Below are positions 32,890 through 37,201 of a stretch of 37,201 nt of DNA, one piece after another. The DNA comes from Microcoleus sp. CSU_2_2. GTDB taxonomy: Bacteria; Cyanobacteriota; Cyanobacteriia; Cyanobacteriales; Microcoleaceae. The stretch lies in NCBI GenBank assembly GCA_012035135.1, contig JAAUPI010000025.1:1-37201 (forward strand), read 5' to 3'. The notes under the pieces are model-generated. The model was not told the DNA's origin. It did no database searches and saw only the letters and a list, made by a program, of their open reading frames with translations. The first letter of the stretch is position 1; the number at the start of each line of letters is the position of its first letter. The position numbers and the translations under genes are program-made.

Positions 32890-33861
32890 TCAAACACTCA
32901 TATCGAGCATTCGCTGAATCGGTTGGAGGGCTGCGACTCTAATGTTTTCTGGCAAAGTAATTTCTGGAGTACGATTTTTCATCGCCAGATACAACTTTTC
33001 TAAAGTATTTAGCCTCATGTGCGGACATTCGTTGCAAGCACAATTATTATTGGTAGCAGGAGCAGGAATAAAACGTTTTTTAGGAGCTTGTTTTTGCATT
33101 TGGTGAATAATTCCGGGTTCAGTAGCAACAATAAATGCTTGGCTGGAACTGGATTGAGAGTATTTCAGCAAAGCAGTAGTGGAGCCGATGTAATTAGCAT
33201 GGCGAAGGACGGGAGGTTCGCATTCTGGGTGGGCAATTATTTCGGCTTCAGGATTTTCGATTTTGAGTTGAACTATCTTTTTTTCTGAGAAGTTTTCGTG
33301 AACGATGCAAGCTCCTTGCCAGAGTTCCATTTTTCTGCCAGTTTGTTCCATGACGTAGCGACCGAGATTGCGATCTGGTCCGAAAATTATCTGCCGATCT
33401 TCAGGAATTTGGCTGACAATTTTGGCGGCGTTGGAACTGGTGCAAATAATATCGCTCATTGCTTTAATTGCTGCGGTGCAATTAATGTAAGAAATCACCA
33501 AATGTCCGGGTCGATCGGCCTTGAAAGCTGCAAATGCTTCGGGAGGGCAACTGTCGGCGAGAGAACACCCGGCATTCAAATCTGGCAGCAATACTAATTT
33601 ATGGGGATTGAGAATTTTGGCGGTTTCTGCCATGAAATGCACTCCGGCAAAGACAATGACATCGGCGTCGGTGTTGGCGGCTTTGCGAGAAAGTTCTAAG
33701 GAGTCGCCAATGCAGTCAGCTATCTCTTGAATGTCAGAATCTTGGTAATAGTGGGCGAGAATGACGGCGTTCAACTCTTGCTTGAGGGCGCTGATGGCTG
33801 CAAACAAGTCGTCGGGGAGTCTAGTTTGGGTGAAATTTGGGGAAGGTGCGGTGGTAAACAC
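32890..33861 (-). CDS. nadA: Quinolinate synthase NadA
   Basis: NadA condenses iminoaspartate with dihydroxyacetone phosphate to quinolinate, the second step of de novo NAD synthesis, using a [4Fe-4S] cluster. The 323-aa protein shows [17 protein letters not shown] (residues 33-49), [37 protein letters not shown] and the C-terminal NECPHM; the cluster-ligand cysteines are present in these segments. It starts with GTG (33861) after a weak leader. No nadB or nadC gene is nearby. Confidence 0.95.
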   Translation of the reverse strand: MFTTAPSPNFTQTRLPDDLFAAISALKQELNAVILAHYYQDSDIQEIADCIGDSLELSRKAANTDADVIVFAGVHFMAETAKILNPHKLVLLPDLNAGCSLADSCPPEAFAAFKADRPGHLVISYINCTAAIKAMSDIICTSSNAAKIVSQIPEDRQIIFGPDRNLGRYVMEQTGRKMELWQGACIVHENFSEKKIVQLKIENPEAEIIAHPECEPPVLRHANYIGSTTALLKYSQSSSSQAFIVATEPGIIHQMQKQAPKKRFIPAPATNNNCACNECPHMRLNTLEKLYLAMKNRTPEITLPENIRVAALQPIQRMLDMSV

Positions 33862-34158
33862 AGTTAAAATATTCCGTGGAAACTAGGGGCTGGACTAAAA
33901 TGTATCTTAGTGAATTATAGTTGAATTCACCAAAAATGTCTGGTGAAGCAAGAAGGGAGAGGGAAGAAGGCTTTAGTTATTGTTGAGAGAGGATGCCACA
34001 AAAATCTCAAATCTAAAATTCGTGGCGCAAGAGTGTAAAAATTGGTCGCTGTTTCCTATCCTGGTAAGAAGGGGTTAAGGATCGATCGCCCAAGGCAAAA
34101 CAAATCAGTACCCTGGTCTCAAAAACTCGTTCGTTTCCAAAACTATCGGATTTTTCTT

Positions 34159-35079
34159 ATGAATAAGGCTAAAGCGATCAAAATTGCGGTTGTGGGGGAT
34201 GTTCACGATCGGTGGGAACCTGAAGACGGCGAGGCTTTGAAGCGCCTAGGCGTGGATTTGGTATTGTTTGTGGGGGATTTTGGGAATGAGTCGGTGGAGG
34301 TGGTGCGGGCAATCGCCGAATTGGACATTCCGAAAGCAGCAGTTTTTGGCAATCACGACGCTTGGTACACGGCGACGGATTGGGGCAGAAGTCAGTGCCC
34401 TTACGATCGCACTCAAGAAGATTGGGTGAAACAGCAGTTAGATTTAATGGGAGAAGCTCACGTCGGTTACGGCAAGCGAGATTTTCCTGAATTGGACATA
34501 ACAGTGGTGGGGAGTCGCCCGTTTACTTGGGGGGGATCGGAATGGAAGTATGCGGATTTTTACCGCGATTGGTTTGGGGTGGAGAGTTTTGAGGAGTCGG
34601 CCAGACTGATTGCAGGGGCTGCTGCGGAGGCGGACTGCGAAAATGTGATTTTTTTAGGTCACACTGGCCCGACAGGCTTGGGAGAGGCTCCAGAAGACCT
34701 CTGCGGGCGAGATTGGAAGCCGTTAGGGGGGGATTTTGGCGACCCGGATTTTGCCGAGGCGATCGATCGAACTCGTAACAGAGGCAAGCACGTACCTCTG
34801 GTAACTTTTGGTCATATGCACCACAAACTGCGACATACGAAGCAGGAATTGCGGAAGTCGCTAAGCGTGAGTGAGGAGGGTACGGTTTATTTGAATGCGG
34901 CCAGCGTACCGCGAATTGTGGACACAGAGCGATCGAAACTGCGGAATTTCTCGATCGTGCTGCTGGAATCTGGAGTAGTCTCGGAAGTATCCCTGATTTG
35001 GGTGGGCGACAATTTAGGTGTGGCTTTAGAACAAATTCTTTACCAGTCCGCTGAATCGGCTGCAATTATTTGTAGCTAG
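34159..35079 (+). CDS. TIGR04168 family metallophosphoesterase
   Basis: The 306-aa product has calcineurin-like metallophosphoesterase motifs: VVGDVHDRWE (about residues 10-19), LFVGDFGNE (35-43), AVFGNHDAWY (59-68), LGHTGPTG (about 169-176) and FGHMHH (about 223-228). TIGR04168 is a family of cyanobacteria and plants with unknown substrate. I start at ATG 34159 because it directly precedes the conserved strand KIAVVGDVHD; a TTG frame from 34042 would add 39 unusual residues. A single gene just upstream of tRNA-Ser. Confidence 0.85.
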   Translation: MNKAKAIKIAVVGDVHDRWEPEDGEALKRLGVDLVLFVGDFGNESVEVVRAIAELDIPKAAVFGNHDAWYTATDWGRSQCPYDRTQEDWVKQQLDLMGEAHVGYGKRDFPELDITVVGSRPFTWGGSEWKYADFYRDWFGVESFEESARLIAGAAAEADCENVIFLGHTGPTGLGEAPEDLCGRDWKPLGGDFGDPDFAEAIDRTRNRGKHVPLVTFGHMHHKLRHTKQELRKSLSVSEEGTVYLNAASVPRIVDTERSKLRNFSIVLLESGVVSEVSLIWVGDNLGVALEQILYQSAESAAIICS

Positions 35080-35113
35080 CGACAACTAATGGTATTATGG
35101 AGTTTGTACGCCT

Positions 35114-35200
35114 GGAGAGGTGGCAGAGTGGTCGAATGCGCTCGACTTGAAATCGAGTGTGGCAGTGATGTCACCGTGGGTTCAAATCCCACCCTCTCCG
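35114..35200 (+). tRNA. tRNA-Ser (TGA)
   Basis: The 87-nt sequence is a class II tRNA: acceptor GGAGAGG/CCTCTCC, D arm TGGCAGAGTGGTCGAATGCG, anticodon stem CTCGA/TCGAG with loop CTTGAAA (anticodon TGA), a long variable arm (TGTGGCAGTGATGTCACC) and T arm GTGGGTTCAAATCCCAC. CCA is not encoded. Confidence 0.95.
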
Positions 35201-35399
35201 TTGATTTTGTTCGTTGATTTCTCAAAAAGAGTTCCCAAAAGTGGTTCTCTCCTAGTTATGGTGATAACTAATGGTTATAAAATATTGACCGTTATTTACA
35301 CTTTAATTAAAGATTTCATCCCACATAATTGTGGACTAATTCCGGTTGAATCTTGAAAAAATTCTACGGTACGTGTTATCAATCTTAGGAATTACGCAA

Positions 35400-35454
35400 A
35401 GAAACCGGGTTTCTCTGAAAAATCTCAGATTCTCAACGAAGAAACCAGGTTTCT
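35400..35454. repeat. Paired gaaacc(g/a)ggtttc palindromes
   Basis: Two short palindromes, agaaaccgggtttct (35400-35414) and agaaaccaggtttct (35440-35454), lie in tandem upstream of leuC. They belong to the same family as the hairpin at 1419-1484. The rest of 35201-35556 shows no gene. Confidence 0.65.
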
Positions 35455-35556
35455 GACATCCCATCTAAGTCCTAAATCTATCTCTATATCCTCGGTAACA
35501 ATGAATATTTCGCTTACAATACACTTGTAGCATCTAACCAAAAGAGCGATCGCACT

Positions 35557-36879
35557 ATGGGAATGAGCATCACTGAAAAAATCTTGGCCAAAGCATCGGG
35601 CCGCGCTAAAGTTGAGCCCGGAGAAAACATTTGGGTAGAAACAGACGTATTAATGACCCACGATGTCTGCGGCCCCGGCACCATTGGCGTATTCAAAAAG
35701 GAATTCGGCGACGACGCTAAAGTCTGGAATCCCGACAAAATCGTCCTAATTCCGGATCACTACATTTTTACCAACGATGAACGCGCTAACCGCAATGTGG
35801 ATATTCTCCGCGATTTTGCCAAAGAACAAGGCATAAAATACTTTTACGACATCACGGATCGATCGAATTTCAAAGCCAACCCCGACTACAAAGGAGTTTG
35901 CCACATCGCCCTCGCCCAAGAAGGACACACCCGGCCCGGCGAAGTTTTGTTCGGCACAGATTCCCACACTTGCAATGCCGGCGCTTTCGGACAATTTGCC
36001 ACCGGTATTGGCAATACTGACGCAGCTTTTATTATGGGAACCGGCAAATTATTGATTAAAGTTCCCGCAACCATGCGCTTTGTACTCAACGGCGAACTGC
36101 CAGATTATTTGTTAGCAAAAGATTTGATTTTACAAATTATCGGCGATATCAGCGTTGCCGGTGCTAACTATCGATCGATGGAATTTGCTGGCGATACAGT
36201 GGAACGTTTGACAATGGAAGAACGGATGACGCTATGCAATATGGTAATCGAAGCTGGTGGCAAAAATGGCACGGTTGCGCCGGACAAAACTACGTTTGAT
36301 TACGTTACTTCTCGGACTAATGTGTCGTTTGAGGCATTTTACACCGATGAGGATGCTATGTTTTATAGCGATCGCACCTACGATGTCACCAAATTAGAAC
36401 CAGTCGTCGCCAAACCCCATTCCCCGGACAACCGCGACTTAGCCCGCAATTGCCGCGATGTTAAGATCGATCGAGTTTACATCGGTTCCTGCACCGGTGG
36501 CAAAACCTCCGATTTTCTAAGTGCCGCTAGAATTCTGAAGGGAAATCAAGTTAAAGTTCCGACTTATTTAGTACCAGCAACTCAGAAAGTTTACGAAGAT
36601 TTATTTGTCACAAAATACGACGGTCAAACCCTGTCGGAAATCTTCTTAGCAGCGGGCTGTATCGAACCCGCCGCACCTTCTTGCGCCGCTTGTTTGGGCG
36701 GGCCAAAAGATACTTTTGGGCGGATGAACGAACCGGAGATTTGCGTGTCTACAACTAATCGCAATTTCCCCGGCCGGATGGGGAATAAACAAGCGCAAGT
36801 TTATCTTGCTTCGTCTTATACGGCGGCTGCTTCTGCGTTGACTGGGTATGTCACAGATCCGCGCGAATTCCTGCGTTAA
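35557..36879 (+). CDS. leuC: 3-isopropylmalate dehydratase large subunit (LeuC, HACN-type)
   Basis: LeuC with LeuD isomerises 2-isopropylmalate to 3-isopropylmalate in leucine synthesis. The 440-aa protein is an aconitase-superfamily large subunit with [4Fe-4S] ligands in TDSHTCNAGAFG (about residues 132-143), GSCTGGK (about 311-317) and SCAACLGGP (about 370-378). The length is below the roughly 465-aa bacterial LeuC and fits the HACN/archaeal-like group, so homoaconitase-type activity cannot be excluded from sequence alone. No leuD follows within the window. The start is supported by the conserved MSITEKILA; two in-frame ATGs (35557, 35563) are possible. Confidence 0.85.
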   Translation: MGMSITEKILAKASGRAKVEPGENIWVETDVLMTHDVCGPGTIGVFKKEFGDDAKVWNPDKIVLIPDHYIFTNDERANRNVDILRDFAKEQGIKYFYDITDRSNFKANPDYKGVCHIALAQEGHTRPGEVLFGTDSHTCNAGAFGQFATGIGNTDAAFIMGTGKLLIKVPATMRFVLNGELPDYLLAKDLILQIIGDISVAGANYRSMEFAGDTVERLTMEERMTLCNMVIEAGGKNGTVAPDKTTFDYVTSRTNVSFEAFYTDEDAMFYSDRTYDVTKLEPVVAKPHSPDNRDLARNCRDVKIDRVYIGSCTGGKTSDFLSAARILKGNQVKVPTYLVPATQKVYEDLFVTKYDGQTLSEIFLAAGCIEPAAPSCAACLGGPKDTFGRMNEPEICVSTTNRNFPGRMGNKQAQVYLASSYTAAASALTGYVTDPREFLR

Positions 36880-36908
36880 AAGTTATTTTTTACCAGTTGC
36901 AGCCAATT

Positions 36909-36967
36909 GTAGGGTGCGTCAGAATTTTACTCTAGAATTTATCGAGGGTTTCGGATCTGACGCACCT
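36909..36967. repeat. gtgcgtca hairpin repeat, copy 3
   Basis: tagggtgcgtcaga pairs with tctgacgcacctta around about 33 bases, a variant of copies 1 and 2. It lies 30 bases after leuC and may act as terminator. Confidence 0.75.
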
Positions 36968-37010
36968 TATATTATGTCCGGTTGATTAGTATCGAGGTGA
37001 AAGTATAATC

Positions 37011-37072
37011 GTAAGGTGCGTCGCTGTGAGATTATCACTTTTTTGAGGATTGTCGATGGCGACGCACCCTAC
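37011..37072. repeat. gtgcgtcgc hairpin repeat, copy 4
   Basis: gtaaggtgcgtcgc pairs with ggcgacgcaccctac. It is next to the right terminal repeat. No gene lies in 36880-37201. Confidence 0.75.
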
Positions 37073-37074
37073 AG

Positions 37075-37201
37075 TAGACATCTCCTAAAAAGAATCTTAA
37101 GCCATTCGATCGATGTAGGGGGTAGGGGCGGTGCCAAGAGAGCCCGCCCTTCTTATTGGGCGATAGTCTGTGTCCCCAACCCTCTTAGTTTGTGTCCAAA
37201 T
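37075..37201. repeat. Right arm of the 127-bp terminal inverted repeat
   Basis: Exact reverse complement of bases 1-127; see the left arm. The first base that does not match is 37074. Confidence 0.85.

Noticed and set aside
34042..34158. N-terminal extension of the metallophosphoesterase
   Set aside because: TTG start and 39 residues of unlikely composition before the conserved first strand.
35120..35356. 78-codon frame starting inside tRNA-Ser
   Set aside because: Its first residues (MAEWSNALDLKSS) are the translation of the tRNA itself, a well-known false ORF.
1..37201. Circular plasmid or composite transposon from the matching ends
   Set aside because: The ends are inverted rather than direct, so they do not close a circle; no transposase is encoded in the arms and the exact 127-bp length points to assembly.

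Overview
The window looks like a chromosomal piece of a filamentous, Oscillatoria/Microcoleus-type cyanobacterium. The evidence is photosystem I genes (psaL, psaI), a high-light-inducible protein gene, several small protein families found mainly in cyanobacteria (DUF3611, DUF3181, DUF2996, TIGR04168), very frequent HIP1-type GCGATCGC octamers, heptameric short tandem repeats, and many AAA-like/WD40 and intergenic hairpin repeats. The first and last 127 bases are a perfect inverted repeat. Matching stops exactly at base 127, which fits a contig ended by a de Bruijn assembler at a repeated sequence better than a biological transposon end.

Layout. 0.1-4.3 kb: a NurA nuclease gene, a 72-aa membrane protein, an exporter-type ABC half transporter and a truncated GNAT gene. 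4.4-7.1 kb: two unknown reverse-strand genes with duplicated AT-rich leaders, a 198-bp nested-hairpin element, and a tandem duplication of very small genes whose peptides end in Cys-x-Pro-Pro-Gly-x-Cys. 7.1-12.3 kb: two reverse-strand AAA-like ATPase genes, one fused to 14 WD40 repeats and one carrying a HTH-like N-terminus, with a 122-bp MITE between them. 12.4-16.9 kb: another MITE-like repeat, a consensus promoter and strong terminator around a small basic ORF, small membrane proteins, an Hlip, a DUF3611 protein, a RodZ-like HTH membrane protein and tRNA-Ala. 17.1-20.3 kb: an MFS transporter, tRNA-Arg, moaC, a 2TM protein and a DUF3181 protein.

20.4-24.6 kb: a HlyD/MacA-type adaptor broken by one frameshift and one stop codon, a hairpin element where an ATPase gene might be expected, an intact MacB-type permease and a methyltransferase. 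24.8-28.4 kb: a DUF2996 (NdhV-like) gene, an unknown conserved gene, a lipoprotein and an IS200/IS605 element with intact tnpA and a decayed, divergent tnpB. 28.6-29.5 kb: psaL followed by psaI. 29.5-32.7 kb: TIGR04283 and TIGR04282 glycosyltransferase-like genes, the second two bases after a HAMP-less chemoreceptor gene. 32.9-36.9 kb: nadA, a TIGR04168 metallophosphoesterase, tRNA-Ser and a leuC-type dehydratase gene.

Most genes are ordinary housekeeping or photosynthetic genes in short, unconnected transcription units. The unusual content lies in the small-peptide cassette, the duplicated leaders, the repeat that has entered the WD40 gene in frame, and the density of small mobile hairpin elements.
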